Of a DNA stretch of 13,263 nucleotides, positions 1-6,456 are shown piece by piece. Positions within the stretch are counted from its first letter, which is position 1. Each line of letters opens with the position of its first letter. Both the position numbers and the translations under genes were made by a program. The DNA is from Leptolyngbya sp. SIO4C5 (GTDB lineage: Bacteria; Cyanobacteriota; Cyanobacteriia; Phormidesmidales; Phormidesmidaceae): the NCBI GenBank assembly GCA_010671965.1, contig JAAHIC010000006.1, forward strand, positions 1-13,263, read 5' to 3'. The notes under the pieces are model-generated. The model searched no databases. It was not told the origin of the DNA and saw only the letters and a program-made list of their open reading frames with translations.

Positions 1-2
1 CT

Positions 3-194
3 TGTTATCGTCAAAACCGACAGGAACCGACACAAAGCCCGGGTGCCCGCAGGAACTACCGCCCGATAACTGTCCTACGCCGCTGGGGCCTGCCGCTGAC
101 GGCATTCGAGCTCGGCTAGCGCCTGGGCCGCCAGGCTCCCCACGAACATTTAGCTTTAGTCAAGCTAGTCAAAGACAATTTTGATCCGGCTCAC
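3..194 (+). pseudogene. stpA: Upstream part of the stpA reading frame, interrupted by an in-frame TAG
   Basis: This is the same reading frame as the StpA fragment that follows. From base 120 to 194 it is open and reads like StpA (GRQAPHEHLALVKLVKDNF, then DPAH), but a TAG sits at 117-119. Before the TAG the frame is open again to the window edge, yet the residues there (for example NYRPITVLRRWGLPLTAFEL) do not look clearly like StpA to me in this or either other forward frame. A CAG-to-TAG change would explain the stop, but a frameshift further upstream is equally possible. Either the gene is decayed or the sequence has an error here. The N-terminal HAD motif I of the enzyme would lie outside the window. 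Confidence 0.5.
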
Positions 195-551
195 ATGCCG
201 CTAATTGTGGGTGTGGGCGATACGGTGACTAGCAAAATGGTGGAGGAAGACGGTCAGCTCCAGGCAAAACGAGGCGGCAGCGATCGCAATTTTCTCCAAC
301 TGATTCAGGACATTAACGCCTTTTTTGATCAAGGCAATCTGGTGGTTTATATCGACAGCAGCGGCGGCGAACTGAAAAATCGCAAGGCCCTACAGCTCGC
401 AGAGGTTGATGGTGAGCTGAAAGTCATAGAAGGCCCCTGCGATCCGCGCGATACGTCCGATCCGCTCGTGCTCAACGTGGTATTTCCTGGCGGCTACCGC
501 CAGTACTGCGCGGCTTTTAGCACTGCTGCTCAGCGGCGGCAGGCCCCATAA
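195..551 (+). CDS. stpA: Glucosylglycerol-3-phosphate phosphatase (StpA), C-terminal fragment
   Basis: StpA dephosphorylates glucosylglycerol-phosphate, the last step in making the compatible solute glucosylglycerol during salt stress in cyanobacteria. The 118 residues visible match what I recall of the C-terminal third of Synechocystis StpA (about 420 residues): MPLIVGVGDTVTS with the late HAD-type acidic motif GD, then RGGSDRNFLQLIQD, NLVVYIDSSGGELKNR and a final FPGGYRQYCAAFSTAAQRR. The C-terminus is therefore natural. The ATG at 195 is only the first ATG after an in-frame TAG at 117-119. Homology continues upstream to about base 120, so 195 is probably not the ancestral start. A 118-residue product would lack the catalytic N-terminal aspartates and could not act alone as a phosphatase. 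Identification is confident; the status as a functional gene is doubtful. The match is from memory, not a search. Confidence 0.75.
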   Translation: MPLIVGVGDTVTSKMVEEDGQLQAKRGGSDRNFLQLIQDINAFFDQGNLVVYIDSSGGELKNRKALQLAEVDGELKVIEGPCDPRDTSDPLVLNVVFPGGYRQYCAAFSTAAQRRQAP

Positions 552-568
552 GCAGCAGAATCTCTCTG

Positions 569-590
569 CGGGCAGGCTGCTGGCTGCCCG
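569..590 (+). terminator. GC-rich hairpin after stpA, possible terminator
   Basis: A perfect 7-bp stem, CGGGCAG (569-575) and CTGCCCG (584-590), with an 8-base loop, starts 17 bases after the stpA stop. It is followed by only a short T run (GTTTCG), so it is a weak intrinsic terminator at best. It separates stpA from the DUF389 gene. Confidence 0.4.
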
Positions 591-636
591 GTTTCGCATA
601 AGCTGAGGCCAAAGGTGGTCTTGCGAGAAAATTGCT

Positions 637-1911
637 ATGCGTCAACTGCTGATTCAGGTGCCACGCGGTCAGGGGGCGCAGGTGCTAGCGCTGGCCCAGC
701 AGCATCAGGGGGCAAACCTAGCCCAGGTAGAGGCGAAAAGTCCGGAGGCGGCGATTGATTTGGTCGTTGTCCACGTGCCGAATCGTCAAGTGGAAAAGCT
801 GCTGGATGCTCTAGAAACAGTGCCCGAACTTGAGGTCACGCTGATTCCCAGAGGGGTAATGCCGCTGCGACCGCCTGCGGCGGAAGCGCCCCAGCAGGTC
901 ACCAACGTGCAGGCCCGCAGTCCGATTGAGATTGTTTTAGCCGGGCTGCAGAGTATTGGTTCTTGGTATAGCTTTCTGGCTTTTGCGGCGATCGCTGGGG
1001 TAATTGTCTGGATTGGTCTGTTTACCAACAGCAGCTTTTTGCTGGTGGCAGCCATGCTGATTGCGCCGTTTGCAGGCCCGGCGATGAACGTAGCTATTGG
1101 TACCGCTAGGGGCGATCGCCTGCTGCTGCGTAAAAGCCTGGTGCGCTACTTCTGCGCCCTCGCCGTCACGATTGCCACTGCTGCTTTACTCAGCCTGGTT
1201 TTCCGGCAGCAGACGCCCTCTAGCCTGATGATTTCGGCTAGCCAGGTGTCAGCCGTCGCTGTTTTGCTGCCGCTAACGGCAGGAGCCGCAGGGGCTTTGC
1301 AGCTAGTACAGTCGGAGCGCAGCAGCCTCGTTTCGGCGGCGGCGGTGGGGATGCTGGTGGCGGCTTCCTTGGCTCCCCCGGCAGGCGTGGCGGGCATGGC
1401 GCTAGCGCTGGGCGAGTGGGGCTTAGTGAAAAATGGTGTCTTTTTGCTCATTTTGCAGCTTGCCGGAATTAACCTGTCAGGGGCAGCGGTGTTTCGCAGC
1501 TATGGCCTATCCCCCACCGGGGCGCGCTACCAGCGGGGCGATCGCTTTATTTTTCCGACTGTACTGGCGATAACGGGCGTTATTTTGGCGGCTCTCCTGA
1601 CCTGGCAGTTTAGGCAAACACCTGGTTTACAGCGATCGAGCCGCGCCCAAGCAGCGGTAGAGGTGATCCAGGAGACTATTCAGCAGAATGATACCGCCTA
1701 CCTGGTAGAGGCCAACGTTCGCTTCACCCGCGCCAGCATTCCAGAGCAAAATACGCTACTCGGCGTTATCTACGTGCAGCCACAAACAGAAACTACTCTC
1801 AGCGATACCGCCTTGCGCCAGCAGCTTAGCCGCGAAATTCAGCAGGCCCTACTGCAGCAGGGCTTCAACGTCACGCCGCTAATTGACGTGATCGTCCTCA
1901 GTCCCCCTTAA
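637..1911 (+). CDS. DUF389 family integral membrane protein
   Basis: The 424-residue protein has a soluble N-terminal domain (about residues 1-75, ferredoxin-like pattern starting RQLLIQVPRGQG), then a hydrophobic core with several membrane helices between about 108 and 325, and a soluble C-terminal tail. Within the core are DUF389 hallmarks: the AAMLIAPFAGPAMNVAIG segment (138-155) followed by ARGD, and the AASLAPPAGVAGMALALG segment (242-259). DUF389 proteins sit in the inner membrane. Their biochemical role is not established, so no substrate is assigned. The start ATG at 637 opens directly into the conserved N-terminus; the Shine-Dalgarno match is poor (AAAGG about 20 bases upstream). It lies 85 bases after stpA, beyond a hairpin, so co-transcription is uncertain. 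The family call is confident, the function is not. Confidence 0.88.
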   Translation: MRQLLIQVPRGQGAQVLALAQQHQGANLAQVEAKSPEAAIDLVVVHVPNRQVEKLLDALETVPELEVTLIPRGVMPLRPPAAEAPQQVTNVQARSPIEIVLAGLQSIGSWYSFLAFAAIAGVIVWIGLFTNSSFLLVAAMLIAPFAGPAMNVAIGTARGDRLLLRKSLVRYFCALAVTIATAALLSLVFRQQTPSSLMISASQVSAVAVLLPLTAGAAGALQLVQSERSSLVSAAAVGMLVAASLAPPAGVAGMALALGEWGLVKNGVFLLILQLAGINLSGAAVFRSYGLSPTGARYQRGDRFIFPTVLAITGVILAALLTWQFRQTPGLQRSSRAQAAVEVIQETIQQNDTAYLVEANVRFTRASIPEQNTLLGVIYVQPQTETTLSDTALRQQLSREIQQALLQQGFNVTPLIDVIVLSPP

Positions 1912-1984
1912 GATAACCAGTCGTTGAACTAACCGCTGACCTGACAATTCAAAGCATGGTTATGAAATCTAACCGACTCCGGCA

Positions 1985-2013
1985 TTAACCTGGTTCACAA
2001 AATTTGCTATATT
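1985..2013 (+). promoter_or_regulatory. Promoter of the tRNA-Cys gene
   Basis: A -35-like TTAACC (1985-1990) is followed, after exactly 17 bases, by TATATT (2008-2013). The latter is preceded by TGC, giving an extended -10. Transcription would begin near 2019-2021, a few bases before the mature tRNA 5' end at 2027. Called by eye from consensus and spacing. Confidence 0.6.
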
Positions 2014-2026
2014 AAGGTTTCGCAGC

Positions 2027-2097
2027 GGCGGCATGGCCAAGTGGTAAGGCAGAGGATTGCAAATCCTTTATCCCCAGTTCGAATCTGGGTGCCGCCT
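2027..2097 (+). tRNA. tRNA-Cys (GCA)
   Basis: The cloverleaf can be drawn by hand. The acceptor stem GGCGGCA (2027-2033) pairs with TGCCGCC (2090-2096), with T as discriminator at 2097. The anticodon stem 2052-2056 pairs with 2064-2068 around the loop TTGCAAA, with anticodon GCA at 2059-2061. The T arm carries GTTCGAATC. The D arm GCCAAGTGGTAAGGC is normal. U73 and a GCA anticodon identify a cysteine acceptor. CCA is not encoded. The gene is solitary, with its own promoter immediately upstream. The 3' flank has a small hairpin (TTTCCC, about 2125, with GGGAAA) but no T run. Confidence 0.95.
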
Positions 2098-2169
2098 TTA
2101 GACGAGTCATTGCGACCTATTTCCCACGCCGAGGGAAAGGTTAGCATCGAGAGAGATGCCGTGATTTGT

Positions 2170-2196
2170 AGGTAATTGAACCTGCAGGTAACTGAA
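2170..2196. repeat. Short 11-bp direct repeat, period 16
   Basis: AGGTAATTGAA (2170-2180) and AGGTAACTGAA (2186-2196) differ at one base and are separated by CCTGC. The junction forms the 8-bp palindrome CCTGCAGG. It lies between the tRNA-Cys gene and the 3' end of the MFS gene. The rest of the 2098-2291 spacer shows no gene or clear terminator. Confidence 0.5.
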
Positions 2197-2291
2197 TCTA
2201 AGATCAAGAGGGTGCTTTCACTTTGGCCTTGAGCGATACCGTCTCCCTTTCTTGGTATGGATCTCTGCGCTTAGCGAAAGCCTCATTGTCT

Positions 2292-3527
2292 TTACAGGCT
2301 ATCAGTCTGTTGTAGTTCAGTTGACAAGGTAACGCGGCTGCTAGCGGCAATACAAAGGCTGGCGGCCAGAAAGGCGATGCCGCCTGCGATCGCCATTACG
2401 ATAGGCGCTAAATTTTCGGTCTGGCTCACCACCACGCCAAACAAACTGGAAGCGACCGCCCCTCCACTGAAATAGAGTCCCGTGCCCAAGCCTGCCTTGT
2501 CAGCCGGAACCAGGGACAGGGCAAAGGGAATTGTGCCGTTGGAGACAAAGCTGAAAGCGGCCCCGAAAGCGATCGCGATCGCTCCGGCCAGCAGCCCGCT
2601 GCGCGTTACAGCCACTAGCCCGCACAAAACAGCCATTAATACTAAACCCACAACCATGCTGCGGCGATTACCCAGCTTCAGGGTGAGCCTGCCGGCTGGA
2701 ATGGCTGTCACCGCCAGAGCTATAAAAATGAGGCCCACAATCAGCTTTACCAGCGGCCCTGGAAGCTGAGCCGACAGAATGGTCGGAAAGCTGCTGAGCA
2801 GCAGGCGGAAGCCCAGGGTAATACCTACACCAGCTAGGAAAATTAGGCCTAGTCCCGGCAGAGACAAATCCCGCCAGCGGCTCGCTATGGGGGGAGCCAC
2901 CTTTTCAGGGGCGATCGCCCGATCTGGCCCCACCTGCCGCAGCGCTGCTGCCGCTACCACCAGCACCACAGAGCCAATCGTGAAAGCTACCGCTGGCCCC
3001 AAACTAAGAATAAAATTACCTGCCAGTGGTCCCATCGCGCCCGCTACGCCCCCTACCAGGGTCAAAATGCTGGCAGCTTGGGGAAGCTGGGTCGCAAAGG
3101 CATAGCGGCCCAGCAGCGACAGCGCCGGACTGCGAAAAACCGTCATCGCCAGCGCCCAGGCAACTAACGTAATTGGCAGGAGTCCCCGCAGCCCAGCACC
3201 GCCCCAGACAAACACGGCAGGAATGGCCAAAAAACAGACCGCAGCGAGAATCAGCCCCAAGGCAATCAGCGGAAAGCGGCTGCCAACCCAGTGCTGAGTG
3301 CGATCGCTAAGACTGCCCATCAGCGGCTCCATCACCGCCGCCAGCAAATTCTCTAGAATTAGCAAGCCTGCGGCCAGTCCCCTGGGAAAGCCCAATCCTG
3401 TGAGCAGGTCGAGCAAATAGAGGTTATAAATTACCCAGGTGAGGGCGATCGCCCCCTGCACAGCCGCCAAGCCCCACACTTGCCGCCATAGGACTGATTG
3501 ATTGGGGGCTAGCTGCGTCTGCTGCAT
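2292..3527 (-). CDS. MFS transporter
   Basis: The 411-residue protein is almost entirely hydrophobic, with enough segments for twelve helices in two halves. A central hydrophilic stretch (about residues 198-220, PDRAIAPEKVAPPIASRWRD) serves as the 6-7 loop. The loop between helices 2 and 3 carries GSLSDRTQHWVGSRFP (71-86), a variant of MFS motif A. Its form GxLSDRTxxxxGxRxP recalls the sugar-cation symporter-like branch, but this does not identify a substrate. A second motif-A-like loop (GRLTLKLGNRRSM) begins the C-terminal half, as expected from internal duplication. The gene starts 78 bases after the DUF928 gene on the same strand. A TTGACA box (3551-3556, reverse strand) lies between them but has no matching -10 at 17 bases, so shared transcription is plausible. 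Family call confident, substrate unknown. Confidence 0.88.
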   Translation of the reverse strand: MQQTQLAPNQSVLWRQVWGLAAVQGAIALTWVIYNLYLLDLLTGLGFPRGLAAGLLILENLLAAVMEPLMGSLSDRTQHWVGSRFPLIALGLILAAVCFLAIPAVFVWGGAGLRGLLPITLVAWALAMTVFRSPALSLLGRYAFATQLPQAASILTLVGGVAGAMGPLAGNFILSLGPAVAFTIGSVVLVVAAAALRQVGPDRAIAPEKVAPPIASRWRDLSLPGLGLIFLAGVGITLGFRLLLSSFPTILSAQLPGPLVKLIVGLIFIALAVTAIPAGRLTLKLGNRRSMVVGLVLMAVLCGLVAVTRSGLLAGAIAIAFGAAFSFVSNGTIPFALSLVPADKAGLGTGLYFSGGAVASSLFGVVVSQTENLAPIVMAIAGGIAFLAASLCIAASSRVTLSTELQQTDSL

Positions 3528-3605
3528 GGCTTCTGTTTGTGGTTCAGCACTGTCAAACTAGCCGAATTTTCCGGCCCAAACCTAGAAACGATTCAAAACG
3601 TTAGG

Positions 3606-4349
3606 TTATTCCGGTGCGGGGGCGGCTGGTAGCAAAGGCTGCGCCGCGATCGCCTCTAGCTCAACAGAGGTTAAAAATTCTGTCCAGCGATCTGTGACTG
3701 TAAGGGAATCCGGATGAGCTTGGCGCAGAGCAACCAAGCGATCGAGAGCCTCAAACCAGAGGCCCTCATCAGCATAGAGCGCCGCGTGAACAGCAGCGGG
3801 TTCAGTCGCTAACTGGGCAGCCAGATCAGCCGTCGGTTCAACTCGACGAATCCAGCCGTCTATGCGTAAATCCTGTTGACGAGCCTCGGCGTTGCAAATC
3901 AGGGCGACTGACCACTGATAGTCTTGGTCAATTTCTAACGGCGGCAGTCCGGCTGACTCCGGTAGCGCCAAACTGGCGATGCCTGCCTCGCGGCTGACCG
4001 TAAACGTGCTGCGGTAAATCAGCTGCCGTTCAGTCGTTGCAGCTCCTGCCTGGTAGAGGCTGAACTCCATGAGCTGAGCTGAATTTTGCGGCATGAACCA
4101 GTAGAAAGTGGGATATGCCTGCGTAGTTAAACCCAGGTTGCTGTCTGGCAGTAGGGCGGTTAACCGGGCCGGATTGCCCGAGGCACAGCCGCCGCGAGTG
4201 CCCCCCCCAACGCGGCGTCCGGGGCGACCGAGGTTGGGCGGATTGAAGCGCTCGGAGAAGGCAGGCGGAATCAGCACTGCGAAGCTGGCTAAACTAAGAC
4301 CCAGCGCTAAGCCTAAAGGAAGGAAGCGGTTTTTGTACCAGTCGTTCAT
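3606..4349 (-). CDS. DUF928 domain secreted protein
   Basis: The 247-residue protein starts with basic residues and a hydrophobic stretch (about residues 10-32, FLPLGLALGLSLASFAVLIP, then PAFS), a likely signal peptide. Next come a basic glycine-rich linker, GRPGRRVGGGTRGGC, and a globular region with ARLTALLPDSNLGLT, the PTFYWFMP strand, SLYQAG and YQWSVALICN. This order matches the cyanobacterial DUF928 family, whose function is unknown; members are often encoded near CHASE2 or TPR sensor-type proteins, but none adjoins it here. The C-terminal part (about 185-235) is helical, with WFEALDRLVALRQAHPDS. A run of eight G on the coding strand (4201-4208) encodes the GGG of the linker. The start ATG is preceded by AGGTAAACCCT, an acceptable ribosome site. 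It is probably first in a two-gene unit with the MFS gene. Confidence 0.82.
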   Translation of the reverse strand: MNDWYKNRFLPLGLALGLSLASFAVLIPPAFSERFNPPNLGRPGRRVGGGTRGGCASGNPARLTALLPDSNLGLTTQAYPTFYWFMPQNSAQLMEFSLYQAGAATTERQLIYRSTFTVSREAGIASLALPESAGLPPLEIDQDYQWSVALICNAEARQQDLRIDGWIRRVEPTADLAAQLATEPAAVHAALYADEGLWFEALDRLVALRQAHPDSLTVTDRWTEFLTSVELEAIAAQPLLPAAPAPE

Positions 4350-4389
4350 AGGGTTTACCTAATTGCCATATCAGCCTAGATGAGGCGAA

Positions 4390-4401
4390 GGAATCGATTC
4401 C
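4390..4401. promoter_or_regulatory. 12-bp perfect palindrome in a divergent promoter region
   Basis: GGAATCGATTCC is a perfect 12-base palindrome, 41 bases upstream of the DUF928 start codon, in the 278-base spacer separating it from the divergent secreted-protein gene. The size and position suit a dimeric repressor or activator site, but no known regulator is recognised. A HIP1 copy follows at about 4478. Confidence 0.3.
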
Positions 4402-4565
4402 AGAAAGAGTACCTGCCGGTGTAGCGGTGCGAGGCGGCAGAAAACTGACAAATTGCAGCAGCCACAATGGCAGAGAGCGATCGCAGTGGCCTGTCTCTAT
4501 TATCTCATTCAGATCAACTCCCCCTAGATCCGCACAAGTTGGCGAGGTTGGATAGACAACTGCTC

Positions 4566-4571
4566 TATACT
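4566..4571 (+). promoter_or_regulatory. Candidate -10 box for the secreted protein gene
   Basis: TATACT lies about 57 bases before the chosen ATG at 4628. No good -35 is present at 16-18 bases (TTGGAT is too close, TTGGCG too far), so this would be a -10-only or activator-dependent promoter. Confidence 0.3.
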
Positions 4572-4627
4572 GGCGAGTCTAGGTTGGTTTAGATTGAGTG
4601 GAGAGAGTCTGTGGGAGTGATTTGCAG

Positions 4628-5266
4628 ATGATGTATCGGTACTGGACGACAGGATTGCTGCTGGGGATGACGCTGACGCTGAGCGCAGTCGCTGAGGTCA
4701 AAGCCCAGTTTGGGCCAAGGGCCGAATCGCCATTAGCGCAGCTGGCTGAGACTTACGACACTTATACCGAGGCCAATACGTTTGCCATTGACTATCCCGG
4801 CGGCTGGCGAGTTGAGCGGCTAGATGACAAATACGTGCGGCTGATGAACTACGATCCGATTGATCCAGTCGCTCCGGCAGGCGATCGCATCAAAACTGAG
4901 ATTCAGCTCATTGACGAAGCGCCCGCGGTGGTAGTAGCGCAGTCGCTCGATACGTTGCAAGCTGAGAATACTCAGGTCAATCGCTACCGCGTAGTTACTG
5001 TGGATCGGCAGTCCGGCATCCGGCTCTGGCTAGGCGGCCTGCCCGGCGAGTTTTCCCACGCCATCCGCACTTATGTCGGCTATGGCGATCGCCAAACCGC
5101 CTTGATCATCAGCTATTACGTCAGCCCCGCCGAGGGGCAAGAAGCGATCGCCCTTGAACGAGAAGCGGCTCTGCTGCGCATTCACGACTCATTCCGCAAG
5201 CTGATGACGGCAGCAGCTAGCCAGTCTGACGAAAGCGAAGCAGCTAGCCCAGCGCAAACCGACTAA
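4628..5266 (+). CDS. Secreted protein of unknown function
   Basis: With the start at ATG 4628 the product is 212 residues and opens with a good signal peptide: YRYW, a hydrophobic core TTGLLLGMTLTLSAVA, and a plausible cleavage after VKA (residue 26). GGGAG (4613-4617) is a well-spaced ribosome site. The open frame extends back to a GTG at 4598, which would add ten polar residues in front of the signal peptide and is less likely. The mature part has FAIDYPGGWRVERLDDKYVRL near its start, alternating strand-like segments (IKTEIQLID, YRVVTVDRQSG, QTALIISYYVSP), and ends with a helix LLRIHDSFRKL before a polar tail. The pattern of a start like 'F.I.YP.GW' and an end like 'I..SF' resembles PsbP/Mog1-type folds, but I cannot assign a family. 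No operon partner is obvious; the next gene begins 98 bases on. Confidence 0.72.
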   Translation: MMYRYWTTGLLLGMTLTLSAVAEVKAQFGPRAESPLAQLAETYDTYTEANTFAIDYPGGWRVERLDDKYVRLMNYDPIDPVAPAGDRIKTEIQLIDEAPAVVVAQSLDTLQAENTQVNRYRVVTVDRQSGIRLWLGGLPGEFSHAIRTYVGYGDRQTALIISYYVSPAEGQEAIALEREAALLRIHDSFRKLMTAAASQSDESEAASPAQTD

Positions 5267-5332
5267 TTTTTTCGGAGAACCGTATCGCGGGCAGCGGTTC
5301 AGCCCAGACGGCGATTGCTAAAGTGGGGAAGC

Positions 5333-5368
5333 ATGACTAATAAGAGCGATCGCCCAGCAAGCTTGTGA
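5333..5368 (+). CDS. Possible 11-codon leader ORF overlapping the amidotransferase start
   Basis: ATG at 5333 opens MTNKSDRPASL and stops at TGA 5366-5368. The last four bases, GTGA, contain the GTG start of the amidotransferase (5365-5367), a start-stop overlap of the kind used for translational coupling. GGGGA at 5325-5329 could serve as its ribosome site, although the 3-base spacing is short. The downstream GTG has no ribosome site of its own. Part of the ORF is a HIP1 octamer. Whether it is translated is unknown. Confidence 0.3.
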   Translation: MTNKSDRPASL

Positions 5369-6081
5369 ATCAGGTCTTATCTATTGTTCATCAGGAAACC
5401 TCCGATCCCGGCCTCGTCGGGCAGATCCTAAAAGCCAAGGGCTACCGCTTGGAAATGCGCTGTCCGGCTCTAGGCGATTCCCTGCCTCAGAACTTAGAAA
5501 ATTATGCGGCGGTCATCGTTTTTGGCGGTCCTATGAGCGCCAATGATGATCAAACGCTGCCCTTTATTCGCCAGGAACTTAACTGGATTGCCCAGGTGCT
5601 AGCCGCGCAGACCCCTTTTCTGGGCATTTGCCTGGGGGCGCAGTTGCTCACCCGCGTGCTGGGCGGGCAGGTACGTCCTCATCCTCAGGGAATCCGCGAG
5701 ATTGGCTACTATCCCATCGTGCCTGCGGCTACCGGCCAGCCGTACTTTCAGCAGCCCATGCACGTCTATCATTGGCATCAGGAAGGCTTTGACCTGCCTA
5801 GCGGAACAACTCTACTAGCCCAGGGACAAACCTTTGCCAATCAGGCATTTCGCTATGGTCAGACAGCCTTTGGCCTGCAGTTTCACCCCGAAATTACGGC
5901 AGACCTAATTGAGGCTTGGACAAGTAAAGCCGTTGACCAGCTTGAGCTGCCCGGTGCTCAGGCAAAGCCCTTGCATCTGCAGCTTCACACCGACCACAGT
6001 GCAGCAGTACAGCACTGGCTCATCCAGTTTTTGGCGCAGTGGTTAGGGGAGGAAACCCCAGCCCTGCCCCTTTCAGCTTAG
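5365..6081 (+). CDS. Class I glutamine amidotransferase (GATase1-like)
   Basis: This 238-residue single-domain protein has the full class I GATase triad: nucleophile Cys89 in the elbow FLGICLGAQLL, and His174 with Glu176 in LQFHPEIT. The oxyanion segment FGGPMSAND (residues 53-61) is also present. The N-terminus (VNQVLSIVHQETSDPGLVGQ) resembles stand-alone 'GMP synthase-like' amidotransferases, which lack a synthetase domain and whose acceptor substrate is often unknown. Some relatives hydrolyse gamma-glutamyl compounds, but nothing here decides this. The start is GTG at 5365, chosen because the conserved first strand begins there. No Shine-Dalgarno is visible, and an upstream mini-ORF ends on the start codon. 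The proline-rich C-terminal tail (ETPALPLSA) is unremarkable. A 6-bp hairpin (GAACCG 5277-5282 with CGGTTC 5295-5300) lies upstream. Confidence 0.88.
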   Translation: MNQVLSIVHQETSDPGLVGQILKAKGYRLEMRCPALGDSLPQNLENYAAVIVFGGPMSANDDQTLPFIRQELNWIAQVLAAQTPFLGICLGAQLLTRVLGGQVRPHPQGIREIGYYPIVPAATGQPYFQQPMHVYHWHQEGFDLPSGTTLLAQGQTFANQAFRYGQTAFGLQFHPEITADLIEAWTSKAVDQLELPGAQAKPLHLQLHTDHSAAVQHWLIQFLAQWLGEETPALPLSA

Positions 6082-6165
6082 ACAAGGTCGCTGGGCAAAA
6101 ACTGGGCGATCGCCTCCGGCTCCTCTGTTTACAAATAGTATTTACAAGTAGTAATAGCGCTAAAG

Positions 6166-6456
6166 CTAAGCGCGTTGGCGTCCGTAGTAAGAAACTTCCA
6201 AATCAGCACACCAGCTTGGCGTAGTGCTTTCATAGAGATAGACTCGCTGCACCTGATAGTAAACGCCATCTCGAAACAAACAGTCCCCCATCCTTGGAAT
6301 AATTGGATAGGTAGCAAACCAAAGCGCATCTTCTTTGGGACTGTGCTGGCTTGGCACTGAGGATGCCCGGTAAATAACCTGCACCGGAAAGCCAGAAGTT
6401 GTCGCTGAACTGGTTTCTTTTGGCGGTACTGCTTTTTTGCCAGATGCTTTTTTCAT
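6166..6456 (-). CDS. Small protein of unknown function
   Basis: I do not recognise this 96-residue protein. From the ATG at 6456 it has a basic, Lys/Ala/Ser-rich N-terminus (MKKASGKKAVPPKETSS) that is probably disordered. A compact, aromatic-rich part follows from about residue 20: PVQVIYRASSVPSQ, ALWFATYPIIPRMGD, and GVYYQVQRVYLYE, ending WCADLEVSYYG. The alternating hydrophobic pattern suggests a small beta-barrel. No signal peptide or membrane helix is seen. The frame extends to a TTG at 6489, but the ATG is preceded by GAAGAG at a 9-base spacing and is preferred. It faces the amidotransferase gene tail to tail. A 5-bp hairpin (GCGCT 6157-6161 with AGCGC 6169-6173) spans its stop codon. 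Base composition is more AT-rich than its neighbours. Confidence 0.6.
   Translation of the reverse strand: MKKASGKKAVPPKETSSATTSGFPVQVIYRASSVPSQHSPKEDALWFATYPIIPRMGDCLFRDGVYYQVQRVYLYESTTPSWCADLEVSYYGRQRA

Noticed and set aside
2..184. Forward ORF at the left edge (proline- and glycine-rich)
   Set aside because: Low-complexity translation with no recognisable domain; the StpA frame overlaps it in another frame from about base 120.
2098..2160. Prophage or island integrated at tRNA-Cys
   Set aside because: No integrase gene and no second copy of the tRNA 3' end in the window; the flanking genes are ordinary chromosomal ones.
2482..3105. Two plus-strand ORFs opposite the MFS gene
   Set aside because: Arg/Ala/Pro-rich translations typical of the antisense frame of a GC-rich membrane protein gene.
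3551..3556. TTGACA on the minus strand between the DUF928 and MFS genes
   Set aside because: No -10-like hexamer at 16-18 bases; the expected place is GAAGCC immediately before the start codon.
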